DNA of 64,000 bases, taken from assembly GCF_009720775.1 (NCBI RefSeq), contig NZ_WNKW01000001.1:124001-188000 (forward strand), written 5' to 3'. The stretch is from Pseudoduganella danionis (GTDB lineage: Bacteria; Pseudomonadota; Gammaproteobacteria; Burkholderiales; Burkholderiaceae_D). The translations under genes and the position numbers were made by a program. The notes beneath the pieces were generated by a model that searched no databases, had not been told where the DNA came from, and saw nothing but the letters and a program-made list of their open reading frames with translations. Positions within the stretch are counted from its first letter, which is position 1. Every line of letters starts with the position of its first letter. Positions 16,887-25,273 of this stretch are shown here, piece by piece.

Positions 16887-18260
16887 ATGAATCGCACCAC
16901 TTCGACTACCCGTTCCGTCACCGAGCAGCAGCGTGAGCTGGCCGCGCAAGGCATCAAGTATGTCTTCGCCCAGTTCACCGATATCCATGGCGCAGCCAAA
17001 GGCAAGCTGATACCGCTGGCCTATCTGCCCGATATCGTGGCGCCCGGTGCGGGCTTTTCGGGGCCGTCGATCTGGGGCACGGGGCTGCCGCGCAACGGCG
17101 CCCGTTCCGAATACTATGGCCGTGCCGATCTGGCCACGCTGCAGCCTATGCCGTGGATGCCCGGCTATGCACGGGTGGCGCTCGATGGCTATGTGGCAGG
17201 CGAAGCTTTCGATGCCTGCCCGCGGCAGGTGCTGCGCAAGCAGGTAGCGCGGTTGGCGCAATATGGCTGGACGCTGAATGCTGGTCTGGAACCGGAATTC
17301 TTCCTGCTGGAGAAAGGCGCCAAGGGCTACGATGCCGAAGCTGGCGATACGCTGGAAAAGCCTTCGTACGATAGCAAGAGTCTGATGCGCAAGCGCGATT
17401 TCCTCGATCAGCTCAGTACTGGGCTGGATCAGTGCGGGCTCGGTGTATTCCAGATCGATCACGAGGATGCCACCGGCCAGTTCGAGGTCAACTACCGTTA
17501 CGCCGATGCGCTCAAGGCGGCCGATAACTTCATGCTGTTCAAGATGGCCGCGCATCATCTGGCCGAGGAACAGGGCATGCTGTTCTCCATGATGCCCAAG
17601 CCGTTTGCCGACCGTCCCGGTAGTGGTCTGCATTTTCACCTGTCGCTGGCCGATGCGAGCGGCAAACCGCTGTTCGCGCTCGGCGCAGGTGAAACGGAGC
17701 AGGGCGACCATGGGCTGGGTCTGTCGTCGCTGGCCTATCAGTTCATGGCAGGGCTGCTGCGCCATGCGCCAGCGCTGACGGCGCTGTGTGCGCCGACGGT
17801 GAACTCCTACAAGCGTTTGATGTGCGGCGAGTCGCTGTCCGGCACTAGCTGGGCACCAGCGTTTATCGGCTATGGCGAAAACAACCGCACGGTGGTGGCG
17901 CGGGTGGTGTACCAGCGTATTGAATGGCGGCTGCCTGATAGCTCGGCCAATCCCTATCTGGCGCTGGCCGGTGTGATTGCTGCAGGACTCGACGGGATCG
18001 AGAACCATCTGGCTGCGAGTGCGCCGGTTAATCAAGATGTGTACGAAATGTCGGCCGCGCAGCGTGCCGAACTGGGGTTGCAGATGCTGCCTCAGAATCT
18101 GGGTGCAGCCGTCGCTGCGCTCAAGGCTGATACGGTGCTGGCCGATGCGCTGGGCACCAGTCTGGTCAAGGAATTTACCTCGCTCAAGCAGGCGGAATGG
18201 CTGGAATACTGCCAGCACGTGAGTGCGTGGGAAACCGCCCGATATCTGGATCGATACTGA
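16887..18260 (+). CDS. Type III glutamine-synthetase-like ligase (GlnT group)
   Basis: A 457-residue GS-superfamily protein of a different branch from the two PuuA copies. The N-terminal block is YVFAQFTDIHGAAKGKLIP. LEPEFFLL, GVFQIDHEDATGQFEVNY and HFHLSLAD carry the metal and nucleotide ligands, and GYGENNRTVVARV the substrate arginine. RefSeq-type names for such proteins are type III glutamate-ammonia ligase or gamma-glutamylmethylamide synthetase. In this operon it may glutamylate a second amine (spermidine, diaminopropane, a monoamine) or simply reassimilate ammonia; the substrate cannot be read from sequence. It starts 8 bases after puuC and ends 1 base before puuB, so it is clearly co-transcribed. 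Confidence 0.82.
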   Translation: MNRTTSTTRSVTEQQRELAAQGIKYVFAQFTDIHGAAKGKLIPLAYLPDIVAPGAGFSGPSIWGTGLPRNGARSEYYGRADLATLQPMPWMPGYARVALDGYVAGEAFDACPRQVLRKQVARLAQYGWTLNAGLEPEFFLLEKGAKGYDAEAGDTLEKPSYDSKSLMRKRDFLDQLSTGLDQCGLGVFQIDHEDATGQFEVNYRYADALKAADNFMLFKMAAHHLAEEQGMLFSMMPKPFADRPGSGLHFHLSLADASGKPLFALGAGETEQGDHGLGLSSLAYQFMAGLLRHAPALTALCAPTVNSYKRLMCGESLSGTSWAPAFIGYGENNRTVVARVVYQRIEWRLPDSSANPYLALAGVIAAGLDGIENHLAASAPVNQDVYEMSAAQRAELGLQMLPQNLGAAVAALKADTVLADALGTSLVKEFTSLKQAEWLEYCQHVSAWETARYLDRY

Positions 18261-18261
18261 C

Positions 18262-19560
18262 ATGCTCCTGAAAAGAGAAGTGCACCTGACGCAGAACTCT
18301 TATTACGAGGCTAGCGTCTCCCGACCCACGCCTGAAGCTTCGCTAAAAGGCGCAATTCGCGCCGATGTCTGCGTGGTGGGGGCTGGTCTGGCCGGACTTT
18401 CCGCTGCGCTGGAACTGCGTCAGCGCGGCTTCACGGTGGCGCTGCTGGAAGCCAAGACTGTAGGCTGGGGTGCCTCGGGCCGTAACGGCGGGCAGTTGAT
18501 CGCGGGCTATGCCAGCGATGACGCGATCGAGTCGCAACTTGATGCAGCGGCAGCGCGCGAGGCGTGGCAGGTGACAGTGGATGCACTGGCGCTGGTACGC
18601 CAGCGGATCGCCGACCACCAGATCGATTGCGACTTTGTGCCCGGTTATATGAGTCTGGCCGTGAATGCGCGCAAGGCGCGCGAACTGGCCGGCTATAGCG
18701 AGCAGCTAATGCAGCGCTATGGCTATGCCGTGCAGCCGATTGCGCCGGCCGATGTGGGCAACTGGATTGCCAGCGACCGTTTCCACTCGGGCGTGTATGA
18801 CCCGCAGTCCGGCCATCTGCATCCACTCAAATATACGCTGGGAATAGCAGCGGCGGCGCGCGCAGCCGGGGTGCAGATTTATGAGAATACGCCCGTGCAC
18901 AAGGTGCACCGTGCCAACCGCCCCGTGGTGCATACGGAGCAGGGTAGCGTGACCTGCGACTTCGTGGTCATGGCCGGCAATGTGTACCTGAACGAGTATG
19001 GCAACGCGGTAGCGCCTGAACTGGCGCCGCGCATCATGCCGGTGGGGACCTACATCATCGCGACCGAACAGATGGCACCGGAACGGGCGGCAGAACTGAT
19101 ACGCCATCGTGCTGCCGTCTGCGATACCAATTTCGTGCTCGACTACTTCCGCCCGACGGCCGACCACCGCATGCTGTTCGGGGGGCGCGTGAGTTATAGC
19201 GGTGCCACGCCGCTGAATCTGGCCGGCTCCATGCGCCAGCGCATGCTGTCCGTGTTCCCGCAACTGTCCGATCTGGCGGTGCCGTATGCGTGGGGCGGCT
19301 TTGTCGACATCACCATGAATCGCGGGCCCGACTTCGGCCGGCTCGATCCGAATATCTACTACCTGCAGGGCTTCTCCGGCCACGGACTGGCGCTGACAGG
19401 CATGGCTGGCCAGCTTGCTGCGCAGGCGATAGCAGGGCAGGCCAGCCGCTTCGATTTACTGGCGCGTCTGCGCCACCACAACTTCCCCGGCGGCGCAGCG
19501 CTGCGCACTCCGGCCCTCGTACTAGGCATGCTGTATCACAGGATTAAAGATTTGATGTAA
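18262..19560 (+). CDS. puuB: Gamma-glutamylputrescine oxidase (FAD-dependent)
   Basis: A 432-residue DAO-type flavoprotein. The dinucleotide-binding motif is GAGLAG (40-45) in VCVVGAGLAGLSAALELRQ, and GASGRNGGQ (70-78) is the hallmark of the PuuB/OrdL group. The C-terminus has YYLQGFSGHGLALTGMAGQ, the second FAD contact. It oxidises gamma-glutamylputrescine to the aldehyde, releasing ammonia and peroxide, and so supplies PuuC. The start at 18262 is 1 base after the preceding stop. A GTG at 18280 is possible but has AAGAGAAG too close. The N-terminal NSYYEAS is the usual opening of the family. Confidence 0.9.
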   Translation: MLLKREVHLTQNSYYEASVSRPTPEASLKGAIRADVCVVGAGLAGLSAALELRQRGFTVALLEAKTVGWGASGRNGGQLIAGYASDDAIESQLDAAAAREAWQVTVDALALVRQRIADHQIDCDFVPGYMSLAVNARKARELAGYSEQLMQRYGYAVQPIAPADVGNWIASDRFHSGVYDPQSGHLHPLKYTLGIAAAARAAGVQIYENTPVHKVHRANRPVVHTEQGSVTCDFVVMAGNVYLNEYGNAVAPELAPRIMPVGTYIIATEQMAPERAAELIRHRAAVCDTNFVLDYFRPTADHRMLFGGRVSYSGATPLNLAGSMRQRMLSVFPQLSDLAVPYAWGGFVDITMNRGPDFGRLDPNIYYLQGFSGHGLALTGMAGQLAAQAIAGQASRFDLLARLRHHNFPGGAALRTPALVLGMLYHRIKDLM

Positions 19561-19589
19561 CCAATTGATGTAACGACGGGAGACGTAAA

Positions 19590-20924
19590 ATGGAGCAGGT
19601 CATGATGGATTTTCTGCGTGAACGTAATATTCACGAAGTAGAGTGTGTGATAGCTGACATGACCGGCATCGCACGCGGAAAAATACTCCCCAAGGACTTG
19701 TTCCTGAGCGAAGGCGAAATGCGTTTGCCCAAGAGCGTGTTGCTGAATACGGTGAACGGCGAACAGCCCAACAACCTGCCGTATGTAGGGGCGACTGATC
19801 CCGACATGATCTGCAAGCCGGATCTGGCCACACTGCGGCAGGTGCCGTGGGCGGCCGAGAATGTGGCGCTGGTGATTCACGACTGCCAGAATTTCGATGG
19901 CTCGCCCGTCGGCCTGTCACCACGTGCTGTGCTGCGCCGTGTGCTGGCACTGTATGCGGCGCGCGGCTGGCAGCCCGTGGTGGCGCCCGAGATGGAGTTC
20001 TATCTGGTCGCGCGCAGCAGCAACCCGCATGAACCGCTGGCACCACCTCTGGGCCGCAGCGGCAAGCCCGAATCCGGCCGCCAGTCGTATTCTATCGATG
20101 CGGTGAATGACTTCGACCCCTTCTTCCTCGAACTGTCGACCTTCTGCAAACAGCATGATCTGGGCGTGGAAACGCTGATCCACGAAGCTGGTGCAGGCCA
20201 GATGGAAATCAACTTCACCCACGGCGAGGCGCTGGAACTGGCTGACCGCGTGTTCCTGTTCAAGCGCGCCGTACGCGAGACAGCACTACGTCATGGCATC
20301 TTCGCCACCTTCATGGCCAAGCCCATGGAGACAGAACCGGGCAGCGCCATGCACATTCACCAGAGCGTGCTGGATAAGGATGGCAACAACATCTTCACGA
20401 CGGAGACGGGCGAAGCCAGTCCGCTGTTCTTCAACTATATCGCGGGGCTGGAGCGTTATACCTCGGCAGCCACGCTGTTGCTGGCCCCCCATGTGAATTC
20501 CTACCGCCGCCTGTCGCGCTTCATGTCGGCGCCGACCAATGTGCATTGGGGCTATGACAACCGCACCTGCGGTATCCGTGTGCCGAACTCGAATCCGCGC
20601 AACCGGCGTGTGGAAAACCGTGTGCCCGGGGTGGACGTGAATCCGTATCTGGCCATGGCGGCTACGCTGGCTTGTGGCTATCTGGGCATGCTGGAAGGCT
20701 TGCAGCCGTCCGATCCTACCTACGGCAGCGCCGAGCATGTGCACGACCAGTTACCACGTAATCTCGAAGACGCCATCATGCGTCTGCGCGAGTGCAAGCC
20801 GCTCAGCGAAATACTGGGCGAGCTGTTTGTACAGGCCTTCTGCGAGGTCAAGGAACTCGAGTTTGCGACTTACAGCCGCGTGATCAGTTCGTGGGAACGC
20901 GAACACCTGATGCTGCTGGTGTGA
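19590..20924 (+). CDS. puuA: Gamma-glutamylputrescine synthetase-like ligase, copy 2
   Basis: A 444-residue GS-superfamily protein clearly paralogous to the product of 6806. Both share (D/P)LTG or DMTG-(I/V)ARGKILP, the GRSG...YSIDAVN(D/E)FDP block, H-E-(A/I)-GAGQMEINF, FMAKPME-type and (I/V)HQSV motifs, and end in SWEREH(L)(M)LLV. By eye well over half the aligned positions agree. GGGAGA lies 8 bases before the chosen ATG; ATGs at 19602 and 19605 are less likely. Having two PuuA-type ligases suggests separate amine preferences, as described for the multiple PauA ligases of Pseudomonas. Which copy handles putrescine cannot be told here. Confidence 0.87.
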   Translation: MEQVMMDFLRERNIHEVECVIADMTGIARGKILPKDLFLSEGEMRLPKSVLLNTVNGEQPNNLPYVGATDPDMICKPDLATLRQVPWAAENVALVIHDCQNFDGSPVGLSPRAVLRRVLALYAARGWQPVVAPEMEFYLVARSSNPHEPLAPPLGRSGKPESGRQSYSIDAVNDFDPFFLELSTFCKQHDLGVETLIHEAGAGQMEINFTHGEALELADRVFLFKRAVRETALRHGIFATFMAKPMETEPGSAMHIHQSVLDKDGNNIFTTETGEASPLFFNYIAGLERYTSAATLLLAPHVNSYRRLSRFMSAPTNVHWGYDNRTCGIRVPNSNPRNRRVENRVPGVDVNPYLAMAATLACGYLGMLEGLQPSDPTYGSAEHVHDQLPRNLEDAIMRLRECKPLSEILGELFVQAFCEVKELEFATYSRVISSWEREHLMLLV

Positions 20925-20934
20925 GGAGAGCGCC

Positions 20935-22296
20935 ATGCATACACCTCGCACAGGTCTGAACTGGCAGCGCGCGCAGGCGCTGGCCGCCAGCGAACGCGCC
21001 AGCTATATGGTGCGCAATCCTATCTCGGCAGGGCTGGCACAGCAGGCCGGACAGCACATGCTGTTCGGTGTGCCCATGCACTGGATGAACGACTGGTCAA
21101 CGCCGTTCGCGCTGACTGTGGCCGAAGCTAATGGTGCGCGCTTCCGCGATGCAGACGGCCATGAGTACACCGATTTCTGTCTCGGCGATACTGGCGCCAT
21201 GTTCGGCCATGCGCCGCCTGCTGTAGCGCAGGCGATCGCGCGTCAGTCGGCACGCGGCTATACGGCCATGCTGCCGTCGGAAGATGCGGCGCCTGTGGCA
21301 GCCGAACTGGCACGCCGCTTCGGCCTGCCGTACTGGCAGTTTGCCTTGTCGGCCTCGGATGCTAACCGCTTCGTGTTGCGCTGGCTGCGTGCGGCCACAG
21401 GACGCAGCAAGATACTGGTGTTTAACGGCTGCTACCACGGCACGGTGGACGATGTGTTTGTCGATCTGGTGGATGGCGTGCCCACCCAGCGTGACAGTCT
21501 GCTGGGGCAGGTCTATACGCTGACCGAGCAGACGCTGGTGGTGGAGTTTAACGATCTGGCGGCGCTGGAAGCCGCGCTGGCGCAAGGGGATGTGGCCTGC
21601 GTGCTGGCCGAACCCGTGATGACGAATATTGGCATGGTGCTGCCGCAGCCCGGCTACTGGGAAGCGGCGCAGGAAATCATCCGTCGTCATGGCAGCCTGC
21701 TGGTGATCGATGAAACCCATACCATCAGCAGCGGGCCCGGTGGCTACGCACAGGCGCATGGCATCGCTGCCGATGCGCTGGTGGTGGGCAAGCCGGTAGG
21801 TGGCGGCATACCGTGCGCCGTGTACGGCATGACGGCGGCACTGGCGGCACGGGTGGAGCAGGCCAAACGTACTGCACCGGCAGGGCATTCCGGCGTGGGC
21901 ACGACCCTGAGCGCGAACATGTTTGCCATGGCCGCCATGCGCGCCAATCTGGAACAGGTGATGACACCTGCGGCCTATGACTATATGTTTGCGCTGGCTG
22001 CACAGTTAGCCGATGGTCTGCGCGGCGTGATTGCGCGCCATGGTCTGCCGTGGTGTGTGACGCAGGTGGGCGCGCGCACGGAGTTCCAGTTCTGTCCTGT
22101 GCCACCAGTGAATGGCACGCAGGCACAGGCCATACTCGATAGTGAACTGGAACACATCATTCACCTGTATCTGCTGAACCGCGGGCTGCTGATTACGCCG
22201 TTCCACAACATGCTGCTGGTGTGTCCGTCGACGACGGGCGACGATGTGCAGCGGCTGGTGGCGGCGTTCGGGGAGTGTGTGCAGGCGTTGCTGTAG
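20935..22296 (+). CDS. Class-III PLP aminotransferase, unassigned (glutamate-1-semialdehyde aminomutase-like)
   Basis: A 453-residue fold-type I, class-III PLP enzyme. The PLP aspartate is D259 in LLVIDETHT and the Schiff-base lysine K286 in ALVVGKPVGGGIP. FNGCYHGTVDDV (163-174) and AEPVMTNIGMVLP resemble the glutamate-1-semialdehyde 2,1-aminomutase/aspartate-aminotransferase-family branch rather than GabT or SpuC. The N-terminal HMLFGVPMHWMNDW is a region of its own. It is the last gene of the polyamine series, 10 bases after the second puuA. A role in transaminating a polyamine-derived amine or an amino-acid product is likely, but the substrate is unknown. It is not a haem-pathway HemL by context. 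Confidence 0.8.
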   Translation: MHTPRTGLNWQRAQALAASERASYMVRNPISAGLAQQAGQHMLFGVPMHWMNDWSTPFALTVAEANGARFRDADGHEYTDFCLGDTGAMFGHAPPAVAQAIARQSARGYTAMLPSEDAAPVAAELARRFGLPYWQFALSASDANRFVLRWLRAATGRSKILVFNGCYHGTVDDVFVDLVDGVPTQRDSLLGQVYTLTEQTLVVEFNDLAALEAALAQGDVACVLAEPVMTNIGMVLPQPGYWEAAQEIIRRHGSLLVIDETHTISSGPGGYAQAHGIAADALVVGKPVGGGIPCAVYGMTAALAARVEQAKRTAPAGHSGVGTTLSANMFAMAAMRANLEQVMTPAAYDYMFALAAQLADGLRGVIARHGLPWCVTQVGARTEFQFCPVPPVNGTQAQAILDSELEHIIHLYLLNRGLLITPFHNMLLVCPSTTGDDVQRLVAAFGECVQALL

Positions 22297-22324
22297 CTAG
22301 CGCTGCGTTCTGAATAGTGAGTGA

Positions 22325-22356
22325 CCAGCTAGAGCGGAGTAGATGCGTCTAGCTGG
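22325..22356. terminator. Stem-loop between convergent genes
   Basis: CCAGCTAGA and TCTAGCTGG form a perfect 9-base-pair stem with a 14-base loop, midway between the aminotransferase stop and the panB stop. There is no proper T-run on either side. It may act as a weak bidirectional terminator or 3' end stabiliser. Confidence 0.4.
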
Positions 22357-22378
22357 CTTTAGCGTGCTTTAGAGCGAC

Positions 22379-23257
22379 TTAGAAACAGTGTTCCAGTGCT
22401 GGGAAGCTGCCGTCTTTGACGGCGCTGACATAGGCGCTGATCGCCGCATCGATGCTGGTCTGGCCGTCCATGAAGTTTTTCACGAAGCGCGCTTTGCGGC
22501 CCGGGAACACGCCCAGCAGATCGTGCATCACCAGCACCTGACCGGAGCAATCCGGACCGGCACCGATGCCGATGGTTGGAATGGCCAGCAGGTCGGTGGT
22601 TTCCTTGCCCAGCGCGGAAGGAATGGCTTCCAGTACCAGCAGCGTGGCGCCGGCTGCCTGCAGCGCCAGTGCGTCGGCTTTTAGCAGGTCGGCGCTTTCC
22701 AGCGTTTTGCCCTGTACCTTGTAGCCACCTAGCTGGTGCACCGATTGTGGCGTCAGGCCGAGGTGGGCGCAGACAGGAACAGAACGCTCGGTGAGGAAGC
22801 GTACCGTTTCGGCCAGCCATGCGCCGCCTTCCAGTTTGACCATGTGGGCGCCCGCGCGCATCAGTTTCACGGCATTGTCGAATGCCGCCTGTGGGGTGGC
22901 GTAGCTACCGAACGGCATATCGGCCAGCACCAGAGCGGACTTGCTGCCGCGCGCAACGGCGGCCGTGTGGTAGGCCACTTCTTCGACCGTGACCGGCAGG
23001 GTGGAGCTGTGGCCATTGCAGACCATGCCCAGCGAATCGCCGATCAGCAGCACTTCCACGCCGCAGCGGTCCATCAGGGCGGCAAAGCTGGCGTCATAGC
23101 AGGTCAGCATGGTGATCTTTTCGCCGTTGACGCGCAGTTGTGCCAGCGTCGGACCGGTGATGGCTTTGACGGCCGCAGTCTTGGCCGGTGCAGGCGTCGC
23201 GCTGGCGGCAGGCTTCTGGCTCGCAGCCATTTCGTTTCCTTGCAGGTAAGCAGACAT
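22379..23257 (-). CDS. panB: 3-methyl-2-oxobutanoate hydroxymethyltransferase
   Basis: A 292-residue PanB that makes ketopantoate from 2-ketoisovalerate and methylene-tetrahydrofolate in pantothenate synthesis. The fold is a TIM barrel. The metal and substrate motif is [11 protein letters not shown], with D74, and the second aspartate is D113 in [16 protein letters not shown] carries the later catalytic glutamate. There is a 35-residue Ala/Pro-rich N-terminal extension compared with the 264-residue E. coli enzyme. AAGGA precedes both the chosen ATG and an in-frame ATG at 23230, so the shorter form is possible. It lies downstream of folK on the same strand across a 73-base gap with a hairpin. 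Confidence 0.95.
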   Translation of the reverse strand: MSAYLQGNEMAASQKPAASATPAPAKTAAVKAITGPTLAQLRVNGEKITMLTCYDASFAALMDRCGVEVLLIGDSLGMVCNGHSSTLPVTVEEVAYHTAAVARGSKSALVLADMPFGSYATPQAAFDNAVKLMRAGAHMVKLEGGAWLAETVRFLTERSVPVCAHLGLTPQSVHQLGGYKVQGKTLESADLLKADALALQAAGATLLVLEAIPSALGKETTDLLAIPTIGIGAGPDCSGQVLVMHDLLGVFPGRKARFVKNFMDGQTSIDAAISAYVSAVKDGSFPALEHCF

Positions 23258-23282
23258 GGTAATCCTTTAAAGATGTGCTGAC

Positions 23283-23312
23283 CGCGATAGTGTAGTCCTA
23301 ACTGCTATCGCG
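23283..23312. other. Hairpin between folK and panB
   Basis: CGCGATAG (23283-23290) pairs with CTATCGCG (23305-23312) around a 14-base loop. It sits in the 73-base folK-panB gap. No T-run follows on the minus strand, so it is not a standard terminator; it may separate the two messages or do nothing. Confidence 0.35.
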
Positions 23313-23330
23313 CGCTGTAAAGTCAAGAGA

Positions 23331-23846
23331 TCAGGTGATCTGGTCTATGCGCTGATCGGCCACGGCGGCAGCGTAATGCTGTGCTGCGCCCAGGCCGGGA
23401 ATATGGATGGCTGGTGCCAGTTCCAGCAGCGGCACCAGTACAAAGGCCCGCTCGGTGATGCGCGGGTGTGGCACGGTCAGCGTGGGCGTATCGATACGGG
23501 CATCGGCGTACAGCAGCAGATCGAGGTCCAGCGTGCGCGGCGCGTTGCGGTAGGGGCGCTCGCGGCCATGGGCCTGTTCGATGCCGTGCAGAGCTGCCAG
23601 CAGCTCGGCCGCGCCCAGCGTGGTGCTGATACGGGCCACGGCGTTGATGTAGTCGTCGCCACCGGCGTCTATCGGTGCCGTGCGGTATAGCGAGGATGCC
23701 GCCATCAGCGTGCAGCCGGGGAGCGCTTGCAGGCGGCGCAAGGCGTCTTCCACCTGCGCGCGCGCGTCGCCCAAATTGGCGCCTATGCCGATGTAGGCAA
23801 TGGCGAAGGGCAGGCCGCCCTGTTCAGCCATGTTATGGATACTCAT
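23331..23846 (-). CDS. folK: 6-hydroxymethyl-7,8-dihydropterin pyrophosphokinase
   Basis: A 171-residue HPPK, the usual length. It transfers pyrophosphate from ATP to hydroxymethyl-dihydropterin in folate synthesis. AYIGIGANLGDA is the N-terminal pterin-binding start, and the family signature RNAPRTLDLDLLLY carries the two magnesium-binding aspartates. It lies immediately downstream of pcnB on the same strand (14-base gap), an order common in Burkholderiales. Folate and pantothenate synthesis genes adjoin here because PanB uses a folate cofactor. Confidence 0.95.
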   Translation of the reverse strand: MSIHNMAEQGGLPFAIAYIGIGANLGDARAQVEDALRRLQALPGCTLMAASSLYRTAPIDAGGDDYINAVARISTTLGAAELLAALHGIEQAHGRERPYRNAPRTLDLDLLLYADARIDTPTLTVPHPRITERAFVLVPLLELAPAIHIPGLGAAQHYAAAVADQRIDQIT

Positions 23847-23860
23847 GATGCGGCAGCAGC

Positions 23861-25273
23861 TTAATCGTGCTCGCCGTGGCTGCCGTCACCGCCAGCATTG
23901 CTGCCGCCTTCAGCGCCTTCGCCGCCACCTTTGCCGGAGCGGTTACGGCCGCCGCGACGGGGGCCGCGCTTGCGTTTGGCGCCGCCGCTGCCAGCCGGCT
24001 GGCTGGCCGCCGTGATCAGTTGTTCGCGCTCGGCCTCGTCGCCCTCGTAAAAGGCGGTCCACCACTCGCCGATCTCGGCATCGATTTCGCCCGAGGCGCA
24101 GCGCAGCAGCAGGAAGTCGTAGCCGGCGCGGAAGCGCAGGTGTTCCAGCAGCTTGTACGGGGCTTTGCCGACGCGACGCTCGAAGCGTGGCTGCATGGCC
24201 CAGATGTCGCGCATGTCGGAACCGATCTTGCGCTGCAGTGCCAGTTTTTCCGTCTGCGATTCCAGCACATCGTCGGCCGCCAGATGCAGCGCAGGAATGG
24301 TCTGCTCGCCCGAGGCGCGGTAGGCTTCCCATTTTTCCAGTACCTGATGCCACAGCAGCGATGCGAACAGGAAGCCCGGCGATGCCGTCTTGCCGGCGTG
24401 GATGCGGGCATCGGTGGAATCCAGTGCCAGCGTGACGAACTTGGCGCCCAGCGGCTGCTCCAGCACTACGTCCAGCAGCGGCAGCAGGCCGTGGTGCAGG
24501 CCTTGGGTGCGCAGTTGCTGCAGGCAGGCCAGTGCATGACCGCTCATCAGCAGCTTGAGCATCTCGTCGAAGATGCGCGCGGCCGGCACGTTGTTGATCA
24601 GCGGTGCCATCACCTTGATCGGTGCGCCCGTATGCGGCTCGATGTCGAATTTGAGTTTGGCGGCAAAGCGCACTACGCGCAGCATGCGCACGGGGTCTTC
24701 GCGGTAGCGGGTTTCCGGCTGGCCGATGATGCGCAGCATTTTGGCGCGGATGTCGGCGATACCGCCGTGGTAATCGAGCACCTGCTGGTTGGCCGGGTTG
24801 TAGTACATGGCGTTGATGGTGAAATCGCGCCGTGCTGCATCTTCGGCCTGGCTGCCGAAGGTGTTATCGCGCAGCACGCGGCCATGTTCGTCTTTCGGTG
24901 CATTGTCCGAACTGGTGCCGCGGAAGGTGGTCACTTCCAGCAAATCCTGACCGAACATCACGTGCACGATCTGGAAGCGCTTGCCGATGATGAAGGCGCG
25001 GCGGAACAGCTTGCGCACCTGCTCCGGCGTGGCGTTGGTGGCGATGTCGAAGTCTTTCGGCTTCACGCCCAGCAGCAGGTCGCGCACGGCGCCGCCCACC
25101 ACAAAGGCTTCGAAGCCGGCTTCCTGCAGCGTGCTGGTAACGCGCACGGCGTTGTTCGACAGCAGACGCGGATCGATACCATGGGCGTCCGGCCCCAGCA
25201 CCACGGGGGCGCTGGTATCGCGTTCGGCTTTGCTCTTGGTGCCGAGGATTTTGCGGATCAGTTTCTTAATCAT
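23861..25273 (-). CDS. pcnB: Poly(A) polymerase I
   Basis: A 470-residue class-II nucleotidyltransferase. The head domain has FVVGGAVRDLLLG (57-69) with catalytic D74 and D76 in KPKDFDIATN, the third carboxylate E114 in LLEVTTFRG, and the RRDFTINAMYY motif near 149. The neck and body domains follow. The last 45 residues are Gly/Arg/Lys-rich (GAKRKRGPRRGGRNRSGKGG), an RNA-binding-type tail seen in beta- and gammaproteobacterial PcnB. It adds 3' poly(A) tails to RNA and aids decay. The start at 25273 overlaps the HAD gene end by 8 bases and the MIKKLIRKIL opening fits the family; an upstream in-frame ATG at 25300 is less likely. CCA-adding activity is possible but the basic tail favours PcnB. 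Confidence 0.93.
   Translation of the reverse strand: MIKKLIRKILGTKSKAERDTSAPVVLGPDAHGIDPRLLSNNAVRVTSTLQEAGFEAFVVGGAVRDLLLGVKPKDFDIATNATPEQVRKLFRRAFIIGKRFQIVHVMFGQDLLEVTTFRGTSSDNAPKDEHGRVLRDNTFGSQAEDAARRDFTINAMYYNPANQQVLDYHGGIADIRAKMLRIIGQPETRYREDPVRMLRVVRFAAKLKFDIEPHTGAPIKVMAPLINNVPAARIFDEMLKLLMSGHALACLQQLRTQGLHHGLLPLLDVVLEQPLGAKFVTLALDSTDARIHAGKTASPGFLFASLLWHQVLEKWEAYRASGEQTIPALHLAADDVLESQTEKLALQRKIGSDMRDIWAMQPRFERRVGKAPYKLLEHLRFRAGYDFLLLRCASGEIDAEIGEWWTAFYEGDEAEREQLITAASQPAGSGGAKRKRGPRRGGRNRSGKGGGEGAEGGSNAGGDGSHGEHD

Noticed and set aside
20935..22296. Calling the last operon gene hemL
   Set aside because: It is aminomutase-like in fold but stands in a polyamine operon and differs in the N-terminal region; haem-pathway assignment is not supported.
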